Source: Peribacillus alkalitolerans
GTDB taxonomy: Bacteria; Bacillota; Bacilli; Bacillales; DSM-1321
Assembly (NCBI RefSeq): GCF_010882125.1
Contig: NZ_JAAGVZ010000022.1
Location: 1-55,524 of the forward strand
Direction: 5' to 3'
DNA: 55,524 nt
Below are positions 16,710 through 25,621 of this stretch, in pieces. The notes under the pieces were generated by a model, which was not told the origin of the DNA, ran no database searches, and saw nothing but the letters and a program-made list of their open reading frames with translations. Position numbers and translations under genes: made by a program. How positions within the stretch are numbered: the stretch's first letter is position 1; each line of letters begins with the position of its first letter.

Positions 16710-16739
16710 ATTGTAACAATACCCTAAAATAATGGTCAA
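16710..16739 (-). promoter_or_regulatory. sigma-A promoter of the guaA leader
   Basis: TTGACC (16734-16739), an 18-bp spacer and TACAAT (16710-16715). The -35 box overlaps the stop codon of the upstream transglutaminase gene, so guaA is transcribed separately from that operon. Confidence 0.75.
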
Positions 16740-18964
16740 GCTATTGTTCTTTTAATTAAATTTTCCCACAATTCGCGCGATTGCTCCCATTCTTCTTTTG
16801 ATTGTTTGCCTCCGTATACCACTTTTTCATAATTCTTAGTAAGCTTTTTCATGTCGTTGATCATGAAATAGGAGTCAATATAGTTGGCATAATCCCATAA
16901 AGTTTGATGGGGCTGTCTCATTAGTCCATATCTTTGCAGTTCTTTTAGAAGGACTGGATACGCACGCAAGAAAGCTTCCTCAGATTGGATACTTCTATAA
17001 TAGAATAACCAGAATCTAGGTAACAGTTTCCCACGATTTTTATAGATCGCATATAAAATACCCGAAATAACAAGGATATAGAATAAGAATTTGAACAGGT
17101 TTTCTTTTAGGTAAACCACAGTATTCTCAATTTGCTCCTGTAATGAGAACTTCTTCGTATTTTTTTTCGTTTCATCTTTCACTTCAGGTTGTGGTTGATT
17201 AGGTTGAGTTTTTTCTTCCAGAGGTTTATCATCCACATTTTCATTTGCATTGATTGTTGACTCGAACCTAGTACGGTTTGAAAAACCTTTAGTCGGTTCG
17301 AACGGCACCCACCCTATAGTTGGAAAATATACTTCTACCCATGAATGAGCATTGTTATTTGAAATTTCATATGTCGAGCGTCCGCTTTTCGTTTCCAATA
17401 ATTGACCATCAGAATAACCTTTTACCCATTTAGCAGGAATTCCAATGGAACGAAGCATGACCACCATTGAAGTGGAAAAATTATCACAATATCCTCTCAT
17501 CGTTTCAAATAGGAATTGATCAACATAATCTTGGTTTTCTTCAGGGTACGGAATATCTACTCGATCATAGACAAAGTCTGGGTTGTCGAAGTGATTCTCA
17601 ATTGCCTTCACTTTGTCATACCAATTTTCTTTATCAGCAGTTAAGGATTCTGCTAACTCCCTTACTCTAGAAGGGATGGTATTTGGCAGATTGGTATAGC
17701 GTTCTGGCATAATCGCATAGACAGTATCCATCACCGTTGGATCATTGGTATTAGAAACAAATTCATCGGTTATTTTCCTTAGTTCATCTAAGTTAAAAAC
17801 AGGCACCTGATAATCTATGGAGTACTGGGATATTAGAGGAAGCCCCCCCGCTACCTTTTCGTCCATGCCTCGGAAAACATATTGACTCTCCTTCTGATCA
17901 GCAGTTATCTTCGTAAATGCTAAGGGTTCTGGGTATGGAACATGTTGATATCCCACTTGAATTTTTACTTGATCGGTATGTTTGAATGCCTTGAATCCAA
18001 GAGGGTATTTAAAATATTCAACCTCTTCACCGTTTCTGAAAGCAAAGTCCCCAGCACGACTATCGATATAAGGCTCCCATCCCTTACCGGTATATACGTC
18101 TTTACTCTCTATCTTCCAATAATGTTTAGTGTCAGCTGTGGCAGTGAATATAACCGTATCATCTTCTTCAAAATCTCCGCCTAACTTTGAATCATCCTCA
18201 CCGTATCCTACCTTCTTCGTTCCTTCATCATCTTTAAATTTCTCTGAATAAGATATGATGTAAGGGACAGGATCTGGCCATTGTGGTTTATGCTTAGGCA
18301 TTGCAAATCCAGTCGCAGCTCCGACTAATATGAATATCAGCAATGGGACTAACCATTTTTTTAAAAAGGTAGATTCCATAGATAGTCGTTCTTCTAAAGT
18401 CAATCGATATAGCGCTAACAACCCTAAGGTTAAAAGCCCAATGACTAGTACCCGAACAATAGCGGCATTTCCATCATACGGTGAAAATGTATCTAGAACC
18501 GTAATGAAAACAACGGTCATAAAGAAAAACAGGAACAGTTTTCTTCTTATTACCACCCAGTAATGAACTAGATAGGTCATTAAAGCCAACAATAAAAAGA
18601 ACAATAACGTCTGAAATGAGTAGGTTATTTCAGACCAATCTTGACTAATCATTAAGGAGAAATTATTCGCAATTTCTGTTGACCACACTACTAACCATTT
18701 AGGGTTAACGAAAAATATTCCCTCAAAATATAATTTGTGTATGCTCCATAATATGTAGATGGATAAAATGATAAATCGGAATACGAATCTCCATCGCAAA
18801 TATTGTAAAAGGAAAGCAAGACCCATAAAAATAATGAACACGGATAGGTTGCTTGTTTCAGTTAGAATCTCAAGCGGCCTCATCCATTCCCATAATAAAA
18901 ATAAACCTGCTATATAAAATAGTAAGTTACCTACCTTTTCTAATCTGTTCAGGTGAAGGTTCAT
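16736..18964 (-). CDS. yebA: transglutaminase-like membrane protein
   Basis: A 742-residue protein of the DUF3488/TgpA type. It has five to six N-terminal membrane segments (to about residue 220) and a large extracytoplasmic part. The transglutaminase core has Cys in RGYCDNFSTSM and His in NNAHSWVEVYF, followed by GWVPFEPT, where Glu stands in the usual Asp position. A membrane helix near 620-640 and a cytoplasmic tail (DUF4129-like) follow. The ATG at 18964 overlaps the stop of the DUF58 gene by four bases and has GGAGGTGG seven bases upstream. It is the last gene of a MoxR-DUF58-transglutaminase operon whose biochemical role is not established; such sets are thought to act on extracellular proteins or complexes. 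Confidence 0.9.
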   Translation of the reverse strand: MNLHLNRLEKVGNLLFYIAGLFLLWEWMRPLEILTETSNLSVFIIFMGLAFLLQYLRWRFVFRFIILSIYILWSIHKLYFEGIFFVNPKWLVVWSTEIANNFSLMISQDWSEITYSFQTLLFFLLLALMTYLVHYWVVIRRKLFLFFFMTVVFITVLDTFSPYDGNAAIVRVLVIGLLTLGLLALYRLTLEERLSMESTFLKKWLVPLLIFILVGAATGFAMPKHKPQWPDPVPYIISYSEKFKDDEGTKKVGYGEDDSKLGGDFEEDDTVIFTATADTKHYWKIESKDVYTGKGWEPYIDSRAGDFAFRNGEEVEYFKYPLGFKAFKHTDQVKIQVGYQHVPYPEPLAFTKITADQKESQYVFRGMDEKVAGGLPLISQYSIDYQVPVFNLDELRKITDEFVSNTNDPTVMDTVYAIMPERYTNLPNTIPSRVRELAESLTADKENWYDKVKAIENHFDNPDFVYDRVDIPYPEENQDYVDQFLFETMRGYCDNFSTSMVVMLRSIGIPAKWVKGYSDGQLLETKSGRSTYEISNNNAHSWVEVYFPTIGWVPFEPTKGFSNRTRFESTINANENVDDKPLEEKTQPNQPQPEVKDETKKNTKKFSLQEQIENTVVYLKENLFKFLFYILVISGILYAIYKNRGKLLPRFWLFYYRSIQSEEAFLRAYPVLLKELQRYGLMRQPHQTLWDYANYIDSYFMINDMKKLTKNYEKVVYGGKQSKEEWEQSRELWENLIKRTIA

Positions 18965-20169
18965 CTTCTTCCCACCTCCGCCAATGCAAGTTCCCATTCT
19001 CCTTCTGCTAAAAATTTAAGCGTTATACCTCGAACTCGAGCCATTTCCTCAAGTTTGACTTCCGATTCTTTGTTGGAATGATCTTTCTTGACCACAAAAA
19101 TAGCAGCAGGTCGGTTTCGTTTAAAGTTTGATAAAGCCCTTAATGTTTCTTCCGTAAAATGAGAAGTTACCATTAAGAAGGAAAGATTGGATGGCAAGTA
19201 CTGATCACTGCCTTTAAGAACCATTTCCAAGGTTGTTTTTGTGTTATCTTCTACCTTAGCAAGCTGGTATAGGATTTTTTGCTTCTGAGCGTCTCCACCC
19301 CGTATCAAGAGCATCTCATTTAGGTCATTTGTTCCTGTAAATCCTACTTGTACTCCCCTTTTAATGATTGAATGCGCCAATGAAGCCGTGAGGGAAACCA
19401 ATTCTTCAAAAGTTTCTGAAGGGAACTGGTCCAAAATAACAAATACATCCTGGCTTTTGCGCTCTTCAAATTCTTTTGTCATGATTTCGTTCCTTTTGGC
19501 GGTCGCCTTCCAATCAATCCAACCTAGACGATCTCCCGGTTGGTAATCACGAATGCCAGACACGATAGAGGTATCCCTACGCATTTTCACAACCGATGCA
19601 GTCTGGCCTTGCTCATAAAAGGCAACCATTTGTTTAAAACGGAGGTCGTTGTATTTGGGGATTACTAATAATTTACCTTCAAATTTCATTACATACGATT
19701 TTTGAAATAGCCCTAACATATCCCCTGTTTTAATGACTACATTCTTGAAGACATGCTCACCTCTAACAAGATTGTTAATATGGTAATCTAGTTTAATAGA
19801 TTTTCTAAAACCCGGAAATACTAGTTTCTTTGTCGTGACTGTAGAGTATTTAGCTAGCTTTTCTGGCAAAATATCTTCCACCACTAAGTAATGAAGTGGG
19901 AAACTAAATCGGCGGGAAAGTTCCAGTTTAATACTCACATCATCTCCGGCTTGATATGAGGAAGCTGTAATGATCCTTTGTACTCTAAAGTCTCTAAGCG
20001 AATAGAAGAATAAGAGTATTGCGTAGATTCCAAACGGAAGAAAACAATAAAACAAAAACCAACTGACAAATCCCCCTTGGAACATGGCATATACGAAGCT
20101 TAAGCCAATCATCATCAACAATGCGATCATCTTCGTATAAGGTTGTATTGCATGTAAATATTTCTTCAT
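18961..20169 (-). CDS. yeaD: DUF58 membrane-anchored protein
   Basis: A 402-residue protein with two N-terminal membrane helices (about 12-50) and then a cytoplasmic DUF58 domain. The diagnostic motif YQPGDRLGWIDWKATAKR is near 220, followed by a vWA-like fold around VFVILDQFPSE. In the well-known gene set it works with a MoxR ATPase and a transglutaminase. The RBS is weak. A GTG at 20172 overlaps the TAG stop of moxR, and ATG 20169 follows directly, so translational coupling is likely. It overlaps the downstream yebA start by four bases. Confidence 0.88.
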   Translation of the reverse strand: MKKYLHAIQPYTKMIALLMMIGLSFVYAMFQGGFVSWFLFYCFLPFGIYAILLFFYSLRDFRVQRIITASSYQAGDDVSIKLELSRRFSFPLHYLVVEDILPEKLAKYSTVTTKKLVFPGFRKSIKLDYHINNLVRGEHVFKNVVIKTGDMLGLFQKSYVMKFEGKLLVIPKYNDLRFKQMVAFYEQGQTASVVKMRRDTSIVSGIRDYQPGDRLGWIDWKATAKRNEIMTKEFEERKSQDVFVILDQFPSETFEELVSLTASLAHSIIKRGVQVGFTGTNDLNEMLLIRGGDAQKQKILYQLAKVEDNTKTTLEMVLKGSDQYLPSNLSFLMVTSHFTEETLRALSNFKRNRPAAIFVVKKDHSNKESEVKLEEMARVRGITLKFLAEGEWELALAEVGRR

Positions 20170-20171
20170 CA

Positions 20172-21128
20172 CTATTTCACTAGCCTTTGGACCGGAACCG
20201 GTATTTTTGTAAGAATCCTTTGCACTAACTCTTCCGTACTAATGCCATCGTATTTAGCCTCAGATTTTAAAATGATTCGATGTGAAAATACAAATGGTGC
20301 CAAGTATTGCACGTCGTCAGGCAGTACATATTCCCTTGCATTGATGAATGCATAAGCCTGTGCAGCTTTCATTAACGCAATTGAACCACGGGGACTAGCC
20401 CCTAAATATACATTCGGATCCTTCCTTGTCTTGTTAGCCAGGTCAACAATATATCGTTTGATCGTATCATCTACATACACCTGCTTAACTTCTTGTTGAA
20501 GCGCACGGACCTCTTCTAAGCTTATGACAGCATCCAATTCTTCAATAGGGTGCATGAGCTGGGCACGAGTTAAAACTTCCATTTCTTCTGATGCATCAGG
20601 ATAGCCCATTTTCATTTTTAAAAGGAAACGATCTAGTTGGGCTTCAGGTAAAGGATATGTACCTTCATACTCTATAGGATTCTGTGTGGCCATAACAAAG
20701 AAAGGCTGCTCCAATTTTCTTGTCACTCCATCTACTGTTACACTTGCCTCTTCCATTCCTTCTAGCAAGGCCGATTGTGTCTTAGGAGACGTACGATTTA
20801 TTTCATCAGCTAAAATAATATTTCCCATGATAGGACCCGGACGAAAGATAAACTCCTGCTCTCGAGGATTAAATATAGACGTGCCTGTAACATCTGATGG
20901 TAACAAATCAGGAGTGAACTGAATCCGTTTAAAGTTTGCGCTGATTGATTTTGCTAACGAACGAACCATCATCGTTTTCCCTACACCAGGTACATCCTCT
21001 AGTAAGACATGTCCTTCTGCAAGAAGTGCCACAAGGCTCAACTCCGAAATATCTCTTTTTCCAATAATCACTTTATCTATATTTTCTAAAATAGTTTCAA
21101 TGATAGGGTTCCTTTGCTTGTAAACCAT
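20172..21128 (-). CDS. yeaC: MoxR-family AAA+ ATPase
   Basis: A 318-residue AAA+ ATPase with Walker A EDVPGVGKTMMV (about 43-54), Walker B ILADEINRTSPKTQ, sensor 1 MATQNPIEYEGTYPLPEAQLD in the usual place and a C-terminal lid. MoxR ATPases act as chaperone-like maturation factors for partner vWA or DUF58 proteins. GGGAGGAT stands seven bases before the ATG. It heads the three-gene operon moxR-DUF58-transglutaminase. The 200 bases upstream contain A/T-rich sequence but no promoter that I can call with confidence. Confidence 0.93.
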   Translation of the reverse strand: MVYKQRNPIIETILENIDKVIIGKRDISELSLVALLAEGHVLLEDVPGVGKTMMVRSLAKSISANFKRIQFTPDLLPSDVTGTSIFNPREQEFIFRPGPIMGNIILADEINRTSPKTQSALLEGMEEASVTVDGVTRKLEQPFFVMATQNPIEYEGTYPLPEAQLDRFLLKMKMGYPDASEEMEVLTRAQLMHPIEELDAVISLEEVRALQQEVKQVYVDDTIKRYIVDLANKTRKDPNVYLGASPRGSIALMKAAQAYAFINAREYVLPDDVQYLAPFVFSHRIILKSEAKYDGISTEELVQRILTKIPVPVQRLVK

Positions 21129-21342
21129 GTAATCCTCCCGAATAACGTTGAATTTTGTAATATTTTGTATCTTTAATTATTATTCTATTTCGAATCTCCA
21201 AATACCTTTCAATCACACTATTTCTATTCAGATTTTTCAGACTCAATATGTTAAACGAGAAAAATGAGCGAAAAGTTGCAGGTGATCATTGAATACAAAT
21301 TCAATAAAAGCCTATGAGGAATATAAGTTAGGAGGTGAAAAG

Positions 21343-21435
21343 TTGACAGAAAAAATGCTCGCAACGATAGTCGCGAGCATTTTTCTTATCCTTCTTGTTG
21401 TTGGTTTAATACACTGTGCCTTCTTCCATAGATGA
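21343..21435 (+). CDS. candidate 30-residue membrane peptide
   Basis: A short plus-strand frame starts at TTG 21343, with a perfect AGGAGGTG (21330-21337) at ideal spacing. It would give a 30-residue peptide: MTEKMLATIV, then a hydrophobic stretch, ending HCAFFHR. This is a single membrane helix with a short charged C-terminus. It overlaps antisense the last 50 bases of yfnA and the hairpin that terminates yfnA. No homologue is recognised and no clear promoter is seen. The strong RBS is the main support. The hairpin inside the frame, which has a T-run on this strand too, argues for caution. Confidence 0.4.
   Translation: MTEKMLATIVASIFLILLVVGLIHCAFFHR
21350..21384. terminator. terminator of yfnA (bidirectional form)
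   Basis: ATGCTCGC and GCGAGCAT pair across a 9-base loop with A- and T-runs on both sides, so it can act on either strand. On the minus strand it lies just after the yfnA stop codon. Confidence 0.88.
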
Positions 21436-22789
21436 AGTATACGAATAAACCAATGATTAACCATACACCAAATGCGATCCAGGTAGTAGATGGCAATTGT
21501 AAGATTAGGTATCCACAGAAGACGAAAGCAAGGATTGGAATGAGCGGAACCCAAGGCACCCGGAATCCTCTTCCTTCTGGAACACTTTTGTTTTTACGTA
21601 ATACTAAAATCCCTACAGAAACTGTCATGAATGCAAATAAAGTACCGATATTCGTTAATTCTGCTAATTTACCTAATGGCACAAATCCAGCAAAAATTGC
21701 AACGATCAAGCAAGTGATCCAAGAATTCACAACTGGAGTTTGCTTCTTTTTATCTACACGAGATAAAACTTTTGGCAATAATCCATCACGGCTGATTGCA
21801 TAGAATAAACGAGTTTGTCCATACATCATTACTAATAGAACCGTTGTAATACCTGTTATAGCACCTAGAGAGATAAAACCAGCCACCCAATCTTGGTGGA
21901 TAAAGTTTAAAGCGAATGCTACAGGATTTTTTACATCTAACATGTTGTAAGGAACAATCCCTGTAAGAATAGCAGCAACTACAATATAAAGGATCGTACA
22001 TACAAGTAGCGATGTAATGATACCAATTGGCATATTTCTTTGAGGATTCTTCACCTCTTCCGCAGCGGTTGAAACTGCATCAAAACCGATATAAGCAAAG
22101 AATACTGTAGCCGCTCCAGTAGCTACACCAGAGAAACCAAATGGCATAAATGGAGTCCAGTTAGCAGGTTCCACGTACCAAACACCTACTGCAATAAACA
22201 ACAATACAACAAATAGCTTAATAAAAACCATTACTGTATTAAACTTAGCAGATTTCTTTACGCCTTGTGTCAATAATAGAGTAATGATAAAGACTATAAT
22301 AATAGCTGGTATATCAACGAATGTACCTTTGGTAGGATCATACGCACTCGTGAGGGCATCTGGCAAATGTAATCCAAATCCTGCGAGCAAGCCTTGGAAA
22401 TAGCCCGACCATCCACTGGCGACGGCTGACGACGCTAATCCGTACTCAAGAATTAAGTCCCATCCCAATATCCAGGCAATAAACTCACCAAATGTGGCAT
22501 AGCTATACGTGTAAGCGCTCCCAGATACCGGAACACTAGATGCGAACTCAGCGTAACATAGCGCAGCAAACACACATGCCAAACCTGCGATAATAAATGA
22601 TAGGATCAAAGCAGGACCCGCATGTTTTGCAGCCGCAACCCCAGTCAGAACGAAGATCCCCGTTCCAATGATGGCCCCGATTCCTAACATCGTTAAATCA
22701 AAGGCACCTAAATCCTTTTTTAAAGTTATATCTTTCTGTCCTGTCTCTCTAATAAGAGCATCAATGGACTTTTTTCTAAATAGACTCAT
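21386..22789 (-). CDS. yfnA: APC-family amino-acid permease (YfnA type)
   Basis: A 467-residue permease with about 12 membrane segments. The APC signature GIGAIIGTGIFVLTG is at about 36-50, followed by YAEFASSVPVSGSAYTYSYATFGE. FFAYIGFDAVSTAAEEVKNPQR lies in the TM6/loop region, and RLFYAISRDGLLP follows. It matches the cationic-amino-acid-transporter-like YfnA/YkbA group; the substrate cannot be assigned from sequence. GAGGTGAAGGTG precedes the ATG. It is monocistronic between its own promoter (22856-22884) and terminator. Confidence 0.9.
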   Translation of the reverse strand: MSLFRKKSIDALIRETGQKDITLKKDLGAFDLTMLGIGAIIGTGIFVLTGVAAAKHAGPALILSFIIAGLACVFAALCYAEFASSVPVSGSAYTYSYATFGEFIAWILGWDLILEYGLASSAVASGWSGYFQGLLAGFGLHLPDALTSAYDPTKGTFVDIPAIIIVFIITLLLTQGVKKSAKFNTVMVFIKLFVVLLFIAVGVWYVEPANWTPFMPFGFSGVATGAATVFFAYIGFDAVSTAAEEVKNPQRNMPIGIITSLLVCTILYIVVAAILTGIVPYNMLDVKNPVAFALNFIHQDWVAGFISLGAITGITTVLLVMMYGQTRLFYAISRDGLLPKVLSRVDKKKQTPVVNSWITCLIVAIFAGFVPLGKLAELTNIGTLFAFMTVSVGILVLRKNKSVPEGRGFRVPWVPLIPILAFVFCGYLILQLPSTTWIAFGVWLIIGLFVYFIYGRRHSVLNQQQEG

Positions 22790-22855
22790 GCACCTTCACC
22801 TCTACAATCACAAAAATATATTCGACAAATTTCAACAGAAATTTCGTCTTTAGTT

Positions 22856-22884
22856 ATAATATATTCATTTTTCTAAAAATACAA
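22856..22884 (-). promoter_or_regulatory. sigma-A promoter of yfnA
   Basis: TTGTAT (22879-22884), a 17-bp spacer and TATTAT (22856-22861), 67 bases upstream of the yfnA ATG. Confidence 0.65.
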
Positions 22885-23021
22885 TCTTTTTGTGAATATT
22901 TTATTTAGAAATATTAATTTTTTGTTAATTTTCCTGATTTCATATATATAATTAGTTATTTTTTACTATTTTAACCATAATAATTATTCGAATATCTAAA
23001 TAAAATTACTTTTTTAGCAAA

Positions 23022-23061
23022 AATAAAATCCCTCGAAAAATAATTTTCGAAGGATTTATTA
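23022..23061 (-). terminator. terminator of the Tad pilus operon
   Basis: A 15-bp imperfect stem (AAATCC-TCGAAAA with TTTTCGA-GGATTT) is followed by T-rich sequence on the minus strand. It lies just after the stop of the last pilus gene. Confidence 0.8.
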
Positions 23062-23068
23062 ATTTTTT

Positions 23069-23698
23069 TTATTGAAAAACTTCCTCCAAATAGTGTAGGG
23101 AAGGTCCATATCCTTTTTGCTTGATCTTTTCTTGAAAGAACGGAATGATTTTTTGATCTGATATACTTCTAAAAGTGGTCGAAGCAACTACCTCCAACCT
23201 CCATTCTTCCTTTGAAAACGTAATTTCAGTGTCTTCAGAATTCGACTCATTCTTTAGCACAATGTCTTGCACAGAAGGATAGACCAATCCTTCCACATCA
23301 TAAAACGTATTAACAAACTCTTGTTTTAATGGTGGATGCTTCTCTATGCGTGCAGGTAAAATCTGATTCAACGCTCTTATATAAGCTTCTGATCTTGATA
23401 AATGGGAGTATTCGAATGCTTTATCTTCTACTAATTGGGATATACTCTTCCCTCCATCCATCGCCTTTTGAGGTACAGAGAAAACCGAAGCATCAAAACG
23501 TGCAACAGCTGCTTTAGTTTGGTCAATTAACACAGATGTTCCAGCGAAGGCAGCCTGATCGACAGCTAAACTGGATTGTTCCTTTACCACGTATACTTTT
23601 GCGATATTAATTACGATGACAAATAAAATGAGCACAATTCCTAATAACCATAACATGTAAAAGACAGCATTACCTCTTTCATTCGTTAGGTATCTCAT
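23069..23698 (-). CDS. tadG: TadG-like pseudopilin-associated protein
   Basis: A 209-residue protein with the short basic leader MRYLTNERGNA, one N-terminal membrane helix (about 12-35) and an extracytoplasmic domain. This is the layout of TadG/TadE-like Flp pilus proteins. The cleavage-site region ERG-NAVFY lacks the Glu at +5 found in Flp and TadE, so processing by a prepilin peptidase is doubtful. The ATG overlaps the stop of the TadE-like gene by four bases. It is the last gene of the locus. Confidence 0.72.
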   Translation of the reverse strand: MRYLTNERGNAVFYMLWLLGIVLILFVIVINIAKVYVVKEQSSLAVDQAAFAGTSVLIDQTKAAVARFDASVFSVPQKAMDGGKSISQLVEDKAFEYSHLSRSEAYIRALNQILPARIEKHPPLKQEFVNTFYDVEGLVYPSVQDIVLKNESNSEDTEITFSKEEWRLEVVASTTFRSISDQKIIPFFQEKIKQKGYGPSLHYLEEVFQ

Positions 23699-24081
23699 TG
23701 GACCAGTACCCTACCGACTGCGTCCATGCTCAAAGAAACTGACGTTTTGTCCTTCCATTGTGGTGGAACAAAAATAAGAAAGTGCTCTGATTCTAGTGTC
23801 ATAGTAAATCTACCATCCGCACCAGGTGTAACCCTCAGCCCTTCATAACTAATAACCGAGCTGCTACCTATAGCTTCTTTCGCTATCAATTCCGCTTCCA
23901 CTGTATCATTCGTGGATGCAAATGTTTTGGCTGCATCATTCAATGCGGTTTTTGCCGAAAGAACTGCATATCCAGAAGCCACTACCTGCCAGAGGAGGAG
24001 AAAAAACATAAAATAAAAAGGCAAGATTCCCAGAAACTCTAAACTGACTGATCCCTCTTCGTTTTTAAATGCCTTTCTCAT
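23695..24081 (-). CDS. tadE: TadE-like minor pilin
   Basis: A 128-residue protein. The leader MRKAFKNEEG is followed by SVSLEF, giving the type IVb prepilin pattern G|xxxxE with Glu at +5, and then one membrane helix (about 15-38). A Thr/Ser-rich extracytoplasmic domain follows. TadE proteins are minor pseudopilins needed for Flp pilus assembly. The start overlaps the upstream DUF4234 gene by four bases, and the stop overlaps tadG. Confidence 0.8.
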   Translation of the reverse strand: MRKAFKNEEGSVSLEFLGILPFYFMFFLLLWQVVASGYAVLSAKTALNDAAKTFASTNDTVEAELIAKEAIGSSSVISYEGLRVTPGADGRFTMTLESEHFLIFVPPQWKDKTSVSLSMDAVGRVLVQ

Positions 24082-24533
24082 TTAGAAAACTTCTCCTTTT
24101 CGGCAAGTACTCTGTTAATCTTGAATTGTAAATACCAGATATGGAACAGAGTCACAGGCACAGGGCGGATGATTTCTTCATTCCAATGATCATTCAACAT
24201 TTCTCTAACTCTGAATGCCGCATATAATACTATCCCCAAGCCATACATCGTAACAATATAATCCAAGCTATCTTTAAGCTCTAGACCATATTCAGTAAGA
24301 ATAAAAGGACCAAAAACCAAGGCTAATAATGAAACAATAGATAAACCTAGAACAGTGACGATTCCATTTAAGGGTAAAGGAACATTAGAAGAAAGGGATT
24401 GAAGTGCTTTTCTTCTCGTAATGAACCAATAAGGAACGTACATGCCAAATGTTAAATAGCTAGCCAGTACCATGAATAGTATGTTTGTCTTCTTAAAACC
24501 TAAATGTTCATCAAGCTCGATTCGATGCTCCAT
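24078..24533 (-). CDS. DUF4234-like membrane protein in the pilus operon
   Basis: A 151-residue protein with three to four membrane segments. The stretch ASYLTFGMYVPYWFITRRKAL fits the DUF4234 pattern of a helix followed by a tight turn and basic residues. The N-terminus and C-terminus (NRVLAEKEKFSK) are charged and probably cytoplasmic. It overlaps tadE by four bases and follows the next membrane gene by 10 bases. No function is known; it belongs to a run of four small membrane proteins found only in this locus within the window. Confidence 0.7.
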   Translation of the reverse strand: MEHRIELDEHLGFKKTNILFMVLASYLTFGMYVPYWFITRRKALQSLSSNVPLPLNGIVTVLGLSIVSLLALVFGPFILTEYGLELKDSLDYIVTMYGLGIVLYAAFRVREMLNDHWNEEIIRPVPVTLFHIWYLQFKINRVLAEKEKFSK

Positions 24534-24543
24534 TTGTACCTGA

Positions 24544-25236
24544 TCATCCTTTCAAGCCTTTAGTATAAAATTTTTGACCCCTTGTATTTTGGTAATCGGG
24601 GTGGAAGTTTATCGTTAATAAAATAATGAAATATGGAAAAACGATTAAATGGATTAGCATTCTTAAAACGGTATATCCCAAAAGATTCGTCTCGAAGTAA
24701 GAAACCCCCGCAGTAAGGAGAAACCATATCAATACATTGGCTGCTATGACGAATAAGAGAAATAAAAACAAATCGATAAAGTTCGTTTTATATGAAACCC
24801 AGGTATTTTTTATTATCTCACCAATGCTCTTAGAATCTTCATAGTGCAATGGGAGTAAAACCATTAAACCAAGTGCAAGAAGTACAGGGATGTAGAATAA
24901 GGACGCGCCTATGAAAGAAATCAGCATAAAAGAAATCGAAGCAATGAGTAGAAACCCAAACTGCCCTAACACGGTTTTCCATAATTCCTTAAAATCCACT
25001 TCCTCATCTAGTAAATCCCTATTTGCAATTTTCATATAGGGCGGAATCATGGAAACATACATAAGGATGTAAAGAAACAAGAAATGGAAATTAATCAATT
25101 CAGGTCGGATGGTTTGTTGTAAAATCAGAATCCAACCTAGGATGAATAAATGCATCGGAAGAAAAAAGGTTATTGTACATGCGATTATTTTTAGTAAATG
25201 TCGGTTGTATATTTCAATGCCTTCCTTAAAATGCAT
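24544..25236 (-). CDS. six-helix membrane protein in the pilus operon, unknown function
   Basis: A 230-residue protein with about six membrane helices. The short N-terminal cytoplasmic segment MHFKEGIEIYNRHLLK recalls DUF975 or GDPD-membrane-domain proteins, in which repeated amphipathic-helix/TM pairs occur. The similarity is weak and I do not assign it. It lies six bases after the upstream gene's stop, so it is clearly part of the operon. Confidence 0.65.
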   Translation of the reverse strand: MHFKEGIEIYNRHLLKIIACTITFFLPMHLFILGWILILQQTIRPELINFHFLFLYILMYVSMIPPYMKIANRDLLDEEVDFKELWKTVLGQFGFLLIASISFMLISFIGASLFYIPVLLALGLMVLLPLHYEDSKSIGEIIKNTWVSYKTNFIDLFLFLLFVIAANVLIWFLLTAGVSYFETNLLGYTVLRMLIHLIVFPYFIILLTINFHPDYQNTRGQKFYTKGLKG

Positions 25237-25242
25237 AGTTTT

Positions 25243-25611
25243 TTACCTCAATTTCGAAAGAGTGGGTCCAAACTGAATGGTTAAAAAGCTAGCCAATACA
25301 CAAGCCCCAGCTCCTAAAAGTAGACTTCTGAATGTACTATCCGCATCAGTCCACACGTTTACATCCATGAAGAAAATCGTAAACAACATATTCAACACCG
25401 CAAGTGTCACCCCTGAAAAATAAGCGGCAGAATAAGGGGTTTGCTCATTCCATAAAGCAGAAAGTACTCCAGCGGAACTATAAGTGACAAAGAACAAAAG
25501 GATTGAGAAGATGGGTAATTTGCTAAATCCAATCCAACCAGAAACTGCACCAAACACCGCTGATATGATAATGGCAATGCCTACAGCCTTAAATAATTTC
25601 TTAACATCCAT
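25243..25611 (-). CDS. small four-helix membrane protein in the pilus operon, unknown function
   Basis: A 122-residue protein with four predicted helices: AIIISAVFGAVSGWI, FSILLFFVTYSSAGVLSAL, AYFSGVTLAVLNMLFTIFF and LLLGAGACVLASFL. The ATG at 25611 is preceded by GAAGGGGAA; an earlier in-frame ATG lies inside the upstream gene and lacks an RBS. It is 10 bases after the next gene upstream. No family recognised. Confidence 0.65.
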   Translation of the reverse strand: MDVKKLFKAVGIAIIISAVFGAVSGWIGFSKLPIFSILLFFVTYSSAGVLSALWNEQTPYSAAYFSGVTLAVLNMLFTIFFMDVNVWTDADSTFRSLLLGAGACVLASFLTIQFGPTLSKLR

Positions 25612-25621
25612 GCTTTCCCCT

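Noticed and set aside
21241-21330. Sporulation-type promoter for the 30-codon peptide
   Set aside because: GAATA-like -35 sequence is present, but no matching -10 element stands at the right distance.
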